Source: Mariniblastus sp.
Lineage (GTDB): Bacteria > Planctomycetota > Planctomycetia > Pirellulales > Pirellulaceae
NCBI GenBank assembly: GCA_011523945.1
Contig: WTFU01000189.1
Span: forward strand, 3,525 to 44,260
DNA: 40,736 nt
Direction of reading: 5' to 3'
Within the stretch, counting starts at the first letter, position 1. The number at the start of each line of letters is the position of its first letter. The notes under the pieces are model-generated. The model was not told the DNA's origin and did not search any database. It worked only from the letters and a program-made list of their open reading frames with translations. Both the position numbers and the translations under genes were made by a program. Below, one piece after another: positions 24,942 to 33,429 of this stretch.

Positions 24942-27900
24942 ATGCATTACAGTCCCAGAGCTCGTTTAATTTTTCAGATTCGAAATTCATTTTTTCTTGT
25001 TTGGGTAGTTCTGTTTTGTTTGTCGGCATCTGTCCAGGCTCAAAAGGCGACTGACGCTTCCAAGGAGATCAATTCTAAATGGCTGAATTCCAAACCGGTT
25101 GCTCAATGGATTTGGAGCAAATCTCCATCGGCTAATCAGCAGCTCTGGTTTCGAAGTTCATTTAAATTGGATTCAACAGAGGTAAAGTCCGCAACCTTGT
25201 ATGCGACCTGTGACAATCGAATGACGATGTGGATTAATGGAAGAAAGGTAGGTGCGAGTGACGCGTGGGAGAAACCGCTCAAATTAAACGTGGGTCCGTT
25301 TTTGGTAGAAGGGACAAACGTGATCGCAATTGAAGGCGCCAATGAAGGTGGTGTTGCAGGAATCGTTCTTAAACTTGGTGTCACACAATATAACCGTGGT
25401 GGTCAGCCCGCTAAGTTAAAAGTTTTATCCGTTGTTTCTGATACGGAATCATGGAAGTTCAGCGACGAAAGAGTTCCTCATTGGGAAGCCGCCGATTTTG
25501 ATGATTCAGCATGGAGTAAACCAGTTAAAGTTGGCACGTTGGGAGGAGGGCCGTGGAATATTCCAGGGTTAAAATCTACTGCCTCGGTTGTGCAGTTAGA
25601 CTCAGCAGATATTTCCGCGCCGGAGGGATTCGTTGTTGAACCCGTGTATACAGTTCCCAAAGAACAGGGAAGTTGGGTGTCGATGACCACAGATCCACAA
25701 GGAAGGATCTATGCATCCGATCAAGGCGGTGCGGGGTTATATCGGATGACGATAAAAAATGGTAGATCCCCACTCGTTGAAAAAGTTTCCGTAAATTCTC
25801 TCGGGAAACTGTCTGGAGCTCAGGGGATGCTTTGGGCTTTTGACAGTCTTTGGTTTCATCGGAATGGTGGTCATCTGTATCGTCTCACGGATTCCGACGG
25901 AGACGATAAGCTCGACTCGATGACTGAAATCCCAAGTACAACGGGCGGAGGTGAGCATGGGAATCATGCAGTGATCCTTACCGAAGATAAGAAAGGTATT
26001 TTTGTCGATAGTGGAAATCACTCAAAACTGGCAGCTCATACGGCATCGCGGGTGCAGAGTTGGGCAGAGGATTTGCTCTTGCCGCGGATGCCAGATTCGA
26101 ACGGGCATGCGAATGGAATCATGGCTCCAGGCGGATGGGTTACGCGGCTCGATCCCGTGACCAATGAACAAGTGGTGCATGCGATTGGATTTAGAAATCA
26201 GTATGACATAGCTCTCAATCAGTCGGGAGATTTGTTTACCTATGATGCGGATATGGAATGGGATCTAGGCTCGCCGTGGTACCGTCCAACTCGAATTTGC
26301 CATGTCGTAAGTGGGGCTGATTTTGGTTGGCGGCATGGCTCTGGCAAGTGGCCAGCCTATTATGAAGACAGTCTCCCTTCGGTTGTCGATATTGGGCCGG
26401 GGTCTCCAACGGGAGTCGTCTCGGGTGCTGGATTGAAATTTCCCGCTCGATATCAAAGTGGGCTGTTTGCCTTGGATTGGACGTTCGGAACGATTTACTC
26501 GATTGATCTAAAATCAGCGGGAGCCGGTTACACAGGAGCAGCCGATCCATTTGTTTTCAGTTCTCCACTTCCCGTTACGGATGCGGTGGTTGGACATGAT
26601 GGAGCCTTGTATTTTTCCGTGGGTGGACGAGGTGCACAGGCGGCTGTTTTTCGAGTTCGCTACGTTGGTGAAGAGTCTTGTGACCCGCCCGCCAAACCGG
26701 TCTTGGCAGAAGCCCAATTACGTCGCCGTGAGTTAGAAAAATATCATGGTGTAACTAATGGAAAGGCTGTCGAAGACGCATGGCCGGAGCTTGCAAGTGA
26801 CGATCGATTTCTTCGTCACGCTGCACGAGTCGCGATTGAGAGCCAGCCGGTTGAGCAGTGGGCGGATCGGGCGTTGGCGGAGTCGAATCCACAGGCAAGA
26901 ATTACAGGGGCGGTCGCTCTTGCTCGAATGGGGAATTCGACTTATCAACAAGCGTTGTTTGACTCGTTAACCAGTCTCGATCCGGTAACTTTATCGAACT
27001 CACAGTTACTGGGTTTACTGCGAGCTTATTCGCTCGGGATGATTCGGTTGGGTGATTTAACTAAAAATCAAAGAGAGATTTTAACCAAAGAACTCGATCC
27101 ACTGTTTCCACATACATCCCCCGATGTGAACACGGAGCTAATCCGAGTGTTGGTGTTTTTAAGAAGTAAAACCGTTGCCAAAAAAGCAATGGAGTTAATT
27201 AAAAATCGAAAATCGCCCGAAACGCCAGAATGGTCGGAATTAATATCTAGAAATAGACGGTACGGCGGATCAATCGAGCGGATGCTAAACAATCATCCAC
27301 CCACCCGCGAAATTGGATACGCATTTATGCTGCGCAATCTTGGTGAAGGTTGGTCATTGGATTCACGACGCGTTTATTTTGAATTCCTGAATTCCGCGGC
27401 AAAGACAGCCGGGGGGAATTCGTTTGCCAAATATTTAACACGAATACGGGATGAGGCACTTGCCACCTGCACCAACGAGGAGCGAGAGGCATTAGAGTCA
27501 ATTACCGGGGAAGATTTTAATCCGGTTCCTGATTTCGAATATTCAGCGCCAGTTGGCCCCGGGAAGCAATGGACAGTCGAGATGGTGGCAAAGCAGGTCA
27601 AGAATAGATCGGATTTTGAGCGAGGGCGATCCTTGTTTTTCGGTGCGGGTTGTGCTCAGTGCCATCGAATTCGCGGACTCGGTGGAAGCGTCGGACCAGA
27701 CCTTACCAGTGTGCCCAATAAATTTGATCGTAATTATGTAATTGAAACGATCATCCACCCGAGTCGTAATATTTCTGATCAATACAGCTCATCGATGGTT
27801 ATCTTGGCTGATGGGCGCCTAATCGAGGGGATCGTTACCGAACAAGATGGAGGTAAAGTCGCGATTTATCCCGGGAAAGTCGGCGCCGATCCAATTGTCG

Positions 27901-28052
27901 TTGCAAAAGATGAGATCGATGAAATTCGGCCGTCAAAGGTCTCTCAGATGCCAGAGAATTTATTGGATAAATTGAACCCTCAGGAACTTAACGATTTAAT
28001 AGGCTATTTGATGGCTGGTGGCGATGCGAGGCATCGACGATTTAGAAAATAA
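24942..28052 (+). CDS. Large exported PVC-type CxxCH heme-binding protein
   Basis: 1036 residues from ATG 24942, which begins a signal peptide (FFLVWVVLFCLSASVQA). Residues about 40-220 look like a galactose-binding-type beta-sandwich (WIWSKS, WINGRKVG, NVIAIEG). About 240-600 is a six-bladed glucose/sorbosone-dehydrogenase-like propeller typical of planctomycete 'membrane-bound dehydrogenase' proteins (GANGI-type, LFTYDADMEWD, GADFGWRHGSGKWP). Helical HEAT-like repeats follow. The C-terminus is a cytochrome c domain with C904-A-Q-C907-H908 and GPDLTSVPNKFDR, then the DGRLIEGIV segment. It is presumably a periplasmic redox protein acting on a sugar or other polymer fragment. Family function is not established. 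The sulfatase operon diverges from it. Confidence 0.85.
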   Translation: MHYSPRARLIFQIRNSFFLVWVVLFCLSASVQAQKATDASKEINSKWLNSKPVAQWIWSKSPSANQQLWFRSSFKLDSTEVKSATLYATCDNRMTMWINGRKVGASDAWEKPLKLNVGPFLVEGTNVIAIEGANEGGVAGIVLKLGVTQYNRGGQPAKLKVLSVVSDTESWKFSDERVPHWEAADFDDSAWSKPVKVGTLGGGPWNIPGLKSTASVVQLDSADISAPEGFVVEPVYTVPKEQGSWVSMTTDPQGRIYASDQGGAGLYRMTIKNGRSPLVEKVSVNSLGKLSGAQGMLWAFDSLWFHRNGGHLYRLTDSDGDDKLDSMTEIPSTTGGGEHGNHAVILTEDKKGIFVDSGNHSKLAAHTASRVQSWAEDLLLPRMPDSNGHANGIMAPGGWVTRLDPVTNEQVVHAIGFRNQYDIALNQSGDLFTYDADMEWDLGSPWYRPTRICHVVSGADFGWRHGSGKWPAYYEDSLPSVVDIGPGSPTGVVSGAGLKFPARYQSGLFALDWTFGTIYSIDLKSAGAGYTGAADPFVFSSPLPVTDAVVGHDGALYFSVGGRGAQAAVFRVRYVGEESCDPPAKPVLAEAQLRRRELEKYHGVTNGKAVEDAWPELASDDRFLRHAARVAIESQPVEQWADRALAESNPQARITGAVALARMGNSTYQQALFDSLTSLDPVTLSNSQLLGLLRAYSLGMIRLGDLTKNQREILTKELDPLFPHTSPDVNTELIRVLVFLRSKTVAKKAMELIKNRKSPETPEWSELISRNRRYGGSIERMLNNHPPTREIGYAFMLRNLGEGWSLDSRRVYFEFLNSAAKTAGGNSFAKYLTRIRDEALATCTNEEREALESITGEDFNPVPDFEYSAPVGPGKQWTVEMVAKQVKNRSDFERGRSLFFGAGCAQCHRIRGLGGSVGPDLTSVPNKFDRNYVIETIIHPSRNISDQYSSSMVILADGRLIEGIVTEQDGGKVAIYPGKVGADPIVVAKDEIDEIRPSKVSQMPENLLDKLNPQELNDLIGYLMAGGDARHRRFRK

Positions 28053-28143
28053 AAACGGGTGACGAATATCCAAGGCAAATCGGCCTCAAGCTTGGAAAAC
28101 GTTTTTGGCCACTCGCCGCATGCTTGCAGATCTTGCTGTTTAG

Positions 28144-28458
28144 CTACCGTTTTATTTTTCTAATCCACCAGCGAAGGCCGATGAAGAGGAACCGCCAGTC
28201 TTTGAAAAACTCGGGTGGTTTTCCTTCGAATGCGTGCCCGACGAATTGGAAGACCCAACCGAGTACAAAGAAGGTGGCTCCCGCGTACAAACACCAGGGC
28301 CAGAAAAATCCAATCGGTAGCAGCAGTAGTCCGATGACAATGGATGGAATCCCAATCGTATGACAAAATTGGTTAAGCCTGTTTTGGTGGCTTAACGCGT
28401 ATTCATCGATCCACTCATCTACGTCTCTTCCAAATATTTGTTTATTGCCCATGCTCAT
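28144..28458 (-). CDS. DUF962/Mpo1-like membrane protein
   Basis: 104 residues with the Mpo1/DUF962 pattern: WIDEYALSHQNRLNQFCHTIGIP places two conserved His in the N-terminal helix region, two hydrophobic segments follow (SIVIGLLLLPIGFFWPWCLY and the adjoining YAGATFFVLGWVFQFVGH), and GHAFEGKPPEFFKD gives the third His motif. Yeast Mpo1 is a 2-hydroxy fatty acid dioxygenase; bacterial members are mostly uncharacterised, so a lipid role is inference. The protein is single-gene by context and converges with the CxxCH gene, with 91 bases between them. Confidence 0.85.
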   Translation of the reverse strand: MSMGNKQIFGRDVDEWIDEYALSHQNRLNQFCHTIGIPSIVIGLLLLPIGFFWPWCLYAGATFFVLGWVFQFVGHAFEGKPPEFFKDWRFLFIGLRWWIRKIKR

Positions 28459-28770
28459 TAGTCTATCGTTGTAACTTCATTCCGTAAACGAAATCGCGAT
28501 CTTAGAATCCAGCGAATTTCCCAGGCTTTGGGATGATTGCTTGCCATCTCGTTGGCTTTGACAGGCAGAGAATCGGTGGTTTGGGGGAATTGAAGAATTG
28601 CCGTTTTGGTTAAAAAAAACCGTCCTCAGTATAGAGCTTTGCGAATGATGATCGTTTTGTAAAAACGCTGGAAAACCAATCCTATTTGGTTATCCTTTAA
28701 AGAAGCGGTACATTTTAAGATGTTGGATTGTGTGGAATCTCCCCCCTCCCCTTCCCCGATTAATAAGCCG
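28459..28770. other. Divergent intergenic region DUF962 / GH10
   Basis: 312 bases between divergent genes; it must hold both promoters. I see no RNA gene. A C-rich run (CCCCCCTCCCCTTCCCC at 28741-28757) lies just ahead of the chosen GH10 start, which is unusual in this AT-leaning sequence; no promoter could be fixed. Confidence 0.35.
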
Positions 28771-30234
28771 ATGAAGTCGAAACGAAAACTAGCTCGCAGG
28801 CTGCTCGGTTGGTTACTGGTTGCTTACGTAGGAATCAGTGGTGAACTTTTTGGACAGGATCTTTCTCACCGCAAATCTGAACTCACGCTGACGGTACAAG
28901 ACGCTTTGGGAAATCCCATTGAGAATGCGATTGTTGGTGTCCATATGAAGGAACATGCGTTCAAATTTGGTACCCAAGTCAGGGATCGCTTTTTCTCGAT
29001 CAGTGAAACTGAATTTAATTCGCTTAACGAAACTCAGAAACAAAACCTACTTCCGAATTTGACTGATTTTGGAATGTCACGGTACACGCCTGATTGGCAG
29101 GATGCTGTGAATTACCGGCAAGCTGTTTTGTCAAATTTTAATCACGTTGTCCCAACCGTTGGATTGCAGTGGGTCGCGTTTGAAAACAATGGTCCGGCCG
29201 TTCCTGATAGCGCAATTTCGATTGCGCAGGAAAATGGACTATCGGTTACTGGTGCGTCTGTTGTTTGGCAGCGAGATCGCTGGCCGACGCCAGTTGAGTT
29301 TCGGCCTGAGTCATCATTTGACACGCAGGAATTTCACGATCGCTTGGTCGAAGACCGACTCAGCGCAACTGGAATCATGGGTAGATACAGTGAATCTGGT
29401 GCAGGTCCGGTAATTACGGATTGGAAGGTGCTCAACGAGCCAATACATGAAAGCTATTACGCGGATACTTTTGTCGAGGCCGGAATTTATGAAAATGAAG
29501 TTGAGGCCCTCGCAGACTACTTTATTCGAGCGGACCGTGTTCGTTCTGATTCGGTTCTTTCAATTAATGAATTTAATATTTTGAACTCAGGTAATGATAA
29601 CGCAGTCATTGAGTATCGAGACCTGATCAATGATCTATTGGCAGCAGGAGCGCCGATTGACCGGATTGGTGTTCAAGCACACATGTCAAGAAATGACGTT
29701 TCGAAAGCGGATATCGTTCGCCGTTTGAACATTCTCGCGGAGACTGGATTGGGAGTCGAAATAACAGAATTTGACTCGCGGGATGATGCTGATCAATTGA
29801 CGCCGGAGGAGCAAGAAAGGGTCTTTCAAGATATGCTGGAAGCCTCTTTCGAAAGTCAGGCGGTTGACGGATTTATCATGTGGGGCATCTGGGACCCCGG
29901 TCATTGGCGCGGAAACGCTCCCCTTTACGATGAAGATTGGAACGTGAAAGATGAAGCATCGCCCTGGTTTGATTTGGTGCAGGGGGAATGGATGACCGAT
30001 TTGGAGGGTATAACCTTGGATAGCAATGGGCAATGGACTGCTGCAGAAGGAGTGTTTAGCGGGTTGTATGATTTTACTGTAACCGTCAATGGGGAAACGA
30101 GACGATTTAGCGATTATGATCTTGGTTCGGATGGAAGCTTCATTCTCGCGGTTCCCGAACCTGGAGGGCCGCTGTTCCTACTCGGTCTCACCACTTTCGT
30201 AATTGGGCGGAGACATCGTCGAAAGCCTGCTTAA
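28771..30234 (+). CDS. GH10 endo-1,4-beta-xylanase-like protein with PEP-CTERM anchor
   Basis: 487 residues from ATG 28771, which starts a clean signal peptide (RRLLGWLLVAYVGISGELFG); ATG 28720 would add 17 residues with a Pro-rich stretch. The body is a GH10 TIM barrel: acid/base E223 in WKVLNEPIHE, nucleophile E333 in GVEITEFD, and GFIMWGIWDPGHWRG near the end of the barrel. GH10 enzymes cleave xylan or related beta-1,4 glycans. A short beta-strand N-terminal segment precedes the barrel. The C-terminus VPEPGGPLFLLGLTTFVIG-RRHRR is a PEP-CTERM sorting signal, implying exosortase processing and surface attachment. No exosortase gene is in view. Confidence 0.9.
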   Translation: MKSKRKLARRLLGWLLVAYVGISGELFGQDLSHRKSELTLTVQDALGNPIENAIVGVHMKEHAFKFGTQVRDRFFSISETEFNSLNETQKQNLLPNLTDFGMSRYTPDWQDAVNYRQAVLSNFNHVVPTVGLQWVAFENNGPAVPDSAISIAQENGLSVTGASVVWQRDRWPTPVEFRPESSFDTQEFHDRLVEDRLSATGIMGRYSESGAGPVITDWKVLNEPIHESYYADTFVEAGIYENEVEALADYFIRADRVRSDSVLSINEFNILNSGNDNAVIEYRDLINDLLAAGAPIDRIGVQAHMSRNDVSKADIVRRLNILAETGLGVEITEFDSRDDADQLTPEEQERVFQDMLEASFESQAVDGFIMWGIWDPGHWRGNAPLYDEDWNVKDEASPWFDLVQGEWMTDLEGITLDSNGQWTAAEGVFSGLYDFTVTVNGETRRFSDYDLGSDGSFILAVPEPGGPLFLLGLTTFVIGRRHRRKPA

Positions 30235-30522
30235 CGGAGAATTGGGGCATGGCGACATTCTGTATTCTCTTGGAATTTACGATTAAGTTTTGCCGGGGAG
30301 CTCTGTGCGGGCCGAGCAAATTGACGTATCAATCGTTCCCGTTGGGGGGCTTGCTTTCAAGGCTGATCGGCGTCGCGCCGAGGCGTTTCCCAGCCTTTCT
30401 TTCTCGGGCAAATTCGCAATTAATCAGGTAAAGCGTGGCCGGATCATTGCATTTCTGTCCGGTCTCCGGTACTTTGTGAAAGCGTTTTCAAAAATATTCC
30501 GAACCGCTCAAGCTGGATTGAC

Positions 30523-31785
30523 ATGAAATTAATTTACCTTCCGACTCTCGTTTTATTGGGAGCAGTGACTGCCTGCTCAAATCAAACCACCATGCAATTA
30601 AATAATCAACCGACACCTTCGGACAATGTACGGGTTTTTCAGGCAGAAGATCTCACTGGTTCCAGTAAAGAATTTAAAACTGAAGCCGGCGACGTTAGTG
30701 TCGTCCAGATGAATGAACCAGGGTGGATATCATTCGATATGGATTTCGGAGTAGCCGCTCGCTATCGAGTGCAGGTTTTTGCTCAGGCGGCCGCTGACGC
30801 CCAGGTGTGGGTAGAGGACTACGTGGATAATACCGACGGTCGGACTTACAACGTCACGGGTAGTATTCCAGTAACGCCCACAGATGCGGTTTCAGAATTC
30901 TTTATCGAAGGCAGCCCTTTCAATAAAGGTCCTCATAAAATGAAGTTCCATGTTTCCAACGGCAGCGTATCGATCGACAAAGTCGTATTTACGCCGATGG
31001 TAGAACATCAGATTACTCCGGAGAGTCTAACTCAAAAGATGGATGGAGATGAGTGGAAGTTAGCTTGGTCTGATGAATTTGATGGAGATGAAGTTGACGA
31101 TTCAAAATGGACCTACGATGTTGGAAACTGGGGCTGGGGCAATAATGAGCTCCAGTATTACACGGTCAAGCGGACGGAAAATGCCAGAGTTGAGGATGGT
31201 AATTTAGTGATCGAGGCTCGTAAAAACGATGACGGTAAGAACTGGACGTCCGCCCGTTTGACGACTCGAGGCAAAGTTAGTTTTCTCTATGGGAAAATTG
31301 AAATGCGTGCTCAGGTTCCCCGTGAGCGAGGAAATTGGGCAGCCGGCTGGACACTCGGCGATACATATCGCGACGAGATTAGCTGGCCCTACTGTGGCGA
31401 AATTGACATCCTCGAATCTGTTGGTTTTGAGGTCAATGATGAGACTGGAGACGGAATCGCTCATGCAACGGTTCATACGCCTGCGTATTACTTTAAAATT
31501 AACAACCAGATCAGCAGCACGAAGAACATTCCCAATATGGCCGGTGAATTTCACACTTATGCGGTTGAATGGACTCCTACAGAAGTCAGAGGGTACGTCG
31601 ACGGTGAGCAGTATTATGTCTACGACAAAAACGCAAATGAAAAAGAATGGCCGTTTAATCAAGCTCAGAACTTGATCCTTAATTTGGCTATGGGCGGTGG
31701 ATGGGGTGGTGCAAAAGGAGTCGACGAGTCGATAACTTCGCAAAAATTCATCGTTGATTACGTTCGCGTCTACAGTAAAGAGTAA
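30523..31785 (+). CDS. GH16 laminarinase-like lipoprotein with CBM-like N-terminal domain
   Basis: 420 residues. A lipoprotein signal ends VTAC (Cys18). Residues about 35-160 have a carbohydrate-binding-module-6-like layout (FQAEDLTGSSKEF, GWISFDMDF, ARYRVQVFAQA, FHVSNGSVSIDKVVF). The GH16 catalytic domain starts near residue 180 (LAWSDEFDGDE) with NWGWGNNELQYYT; the catalytic E293, D295 and E298 are in CGEIDILES. The wording matches GH16_3 beta-1,3-glucanases (laminarinases). It likely sits on the outer membrane to degrade laminarin-type glucan. It follows the GH10 gene on the same strand after 288 bases, so co-regulation is possible but an operon is not shown. Confidence 0.92.
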   Translation: MKLIYLPTLVLLGAVTACSNQTTMQLNNQPTPSDNVRVFQAEDLTGSSKEFKTEAGDVSVVQMNEPGWISFDMDFGVAARYRVQVFAQAAADAQVWVEDYVDNTDGRTYNVTGSIPVTPTDAVSEFFIEGSPFNKGPHKMKFHVSNGSVSIDKVVFTPMVEHQITPESLTQKMDGDEWKLAWSDEFDGDEVDDSKWTYDVGNWGWGNNELQYYTVKRTENARVEDGNLVIEARKNDDGKNWTSARLTTRGKVSFLYGKIEMRAQVPRERGNWAAGWTLGDTYRDEISWPYCGEIDILESVGFEVNDETGDGIAHATVHTPAYYFKINNQISSTKNIPNMAGEFHTYAVEWTPTEVRGYVDGEQYYVYDKNANEKEWPFNQAQNLILNLAMGGGWGGAKGVDESITSQKFIVDYVRVYSKE

Positions 31786-31899
31786 TTCGCAAATCGGTAC
31801 CGAGCGGTAAGTAGGTCTTAAATTTTTCAGGTTAGCGTTTGGTATACAGATGACGAAGCGTCACGATTGTAGGATGCCAAAAGGAAAGTTGAGCGTTTC

Positions 31900-33063
31900 G
31901 TGAAATTCTCGGTTCCCTCGATTCCAGTGGTGGTTCTGGTCTGTTTCGTCCTCTGCGATCCTGGGTTGCTGAAAGGGGCTCAGCAAACGCCAGTTTCCGA
32001 ACGTCGCTTGGTAGCTAACTCTCGATCTAGTCTTGGAACGCAGAAAAACCTAACCGCTTCGGTTCGTGTGGGTGATTTGAATGCCGACGGCAATATTGAC
32101 GTTGTCGTTGCCAATGGCAGGCACTGGCCGCAACAAAATTTCATTTTTCTAAACCAGGGAAATGCCCGTTTTAATCAAGTTTGGTTGCTTGGCACTAATC
32201 ACTCGACATCTTACGCATCTGAGATAGCCGACATGGATGGTGATGGCGATCTTGATATTGTCGTTGGAAACGATATGGCACCGAATTTACTGTTCTTGAA
32301 TAACGGACGTGCTGAATTCCAGCAAGGAGTGCCGTTTGGAACTGTTTCGAGTGTGCGAAGTCTGACTTTGAGTGACTTGGATGGCGATGGGGACGTCGAT
32401 GTTTTAGTGACCTGTCGTGGTCGTCAAAATTATTTCTGTTTAAATGATGGTAAAGCGAATCTGGGAACGCCGAGGCCGTTTGGTGAGCAAGACGATTCGA
32501 CGATCGATGTTGTCGTCGCGGATTTCAACCGGGATGGTTTTAATGACTTGATACTTGCCAACCGTGACCGGCAGCAGAATTTCATTTTACTAAATGATGG
32601 CAATCTCGGATTTGGCCAGAAAATTCCCTTTGGGTCAGGGAGGGACGCAACACGTTCTGTAGCCGTGGCAGATCTTAATAATGACGGTAATCTAGATCTT
32701 GCCCTCGCAAATATTGGTGAACCGAATCAGATACTGTTCGGGAACGGTAAAGGAGGGTTCAGCGGTTCGAAATTGTTGAGCGATTACCGTAACAATACCT
32801 ACGCGGTTGCGATTGCTGATATGAATAAAGACAAAATCCCGGATTTAGTTTTTGCAAACGCGGGCCAGCCCAATGCAATGTTTTTGAATCAGGGGGATGG
32901 AATGCAATACGTCGTTTCTCGATTTGGAGAGCCTGAGGCGAGAACGTACGGACTTGTGATTAATGATGTTAACGGGGATTCCTACCCGGATGTTCTGACC
33001 GCCAATTCAGAGGCATTGAATTGGGTATACTTGAATCGAGCCAAAGGTAATGTCAAAAACTAA
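31900..33063 (+). CDS. Secreted FG-GAP/VCBS repeat protein
   Basis: 387 residues starting at GTG 31900, with a signal peptide (PVVVLVCFVLCDPGLLKG). The mature protein is almost wholly an FG-GAP beta-propeller: seven or so repeats carrying Ca-loop motifs such as DLNADGNIDV, DMDGDGDLDI, DLDGDGDVDV, DFNRDGFNDL, DLNNDGNLDL, DMNKDKIPDL and DVNGDSYPDV. No ASPIC/UnbV domain and no internal TGA, unlike the large lipoproteins at 4145 and 7103. Such propellers bind ligands or proteins; the partner here is unknown. It ends the polymer-degradation stretch and faces the convergent AsmA-like gene. Confidence 0.88.
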   Translation: MKFSVPSIPVVVLVCFVLCDPGLLKGAQQTPVSERRLVANSRSSLGTQKNLTASVRVGDLNADGNIDVVVANGRHWPQQNFIFLNQGNARFNQVWLLGTNHSTSYASEIADMDGDGDLDIVVGNDMAPNLLFLNNGRAEFQQGVPFGTVSSVRSLTLSDLDGDGDVDVLVTCRGRQNYFCLNDGKANLGTPRPFGEQDDSTIDVVVADFNRDGFNDLILANRDRQQNFILLNDGNLGFGQKIPFGSGRDATRSVAVADLNNDGNLDLALANIGEPNQILFGNGKGGFSGSKLLSDYRNNTYAVAIADMNKDKIPDLVFANAGQPNAMFLNQGDGMQYVVSRFGEPEARTYGLVINDVNGDSYPDVLTANSEALNWVYLNRAKGNVKN

Positions 33064-33097
33064 AAATTCTCAAGTTTTCTTTTCGAAACTATTATGA

Positions 33098-33346
33098 TCA
33101 ACCGGTGATGTCTAGGTGGTTCCCCGATTCAAGCGGTGCACGAGTTGGGGGGCCGTGAGAAGTCGATTGGAATTCATTTTTTCCATTTCCTTCTCGATCG
33201 GTTGTTTCGAGGGTGTCCGAGATTGAGGCATTGTCATTCTTCAGCTCTTTTGAACCTTGTTGCGGTGCGTTACGAGACCTTAGCGCTTGGTAGGCTAGGT
33301 TCATCTCGACGTTTCCATTGATTCCAGAGGTAGCATCTGTTTTCAT
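33098..33346 (-). CDS. Small hypothetical protein downstream of the AsmA-like gene
   Basis: Possible 82-residue protein from ATG 33346, with an AGGA about 8 bases upstream; a longer version in the same frame would overlap the AsmA-like gene end by 52 bases. The sequence is polar, rich in Asn, Ser, Gly and Glu, with no domain I recognise and no signal or membrane segment. It lies 83 bases past the stop of the large AsmA-like gene on the same strand, so it could be the last gene of that transcript. The coding signal is weak. Confidence 0.35.
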   Translation of the reverse strand: MKTDATSGINGNVEMNLAYQALRSRNAPQQGSKELKNDNASISDTLETTDREGNGKNEFQSTSHGPPTRAPLESGNHLDITG

Positions 33347-33429
33347 GATTGGATCCTTGGAGCCATTTGAGTAGGTGATTTCATGGACTGAGGTCGATGC
33401 GGTTGGAGTGAATAACGAGCGACGGTTTT

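Noticed and set aside
31204..31743. 179-residue minus-strand frame inside the GH16 gene
   Set aside because: It lies entirely antisense to a well-supported glycoside hydrolase and has no recognisable protein features.
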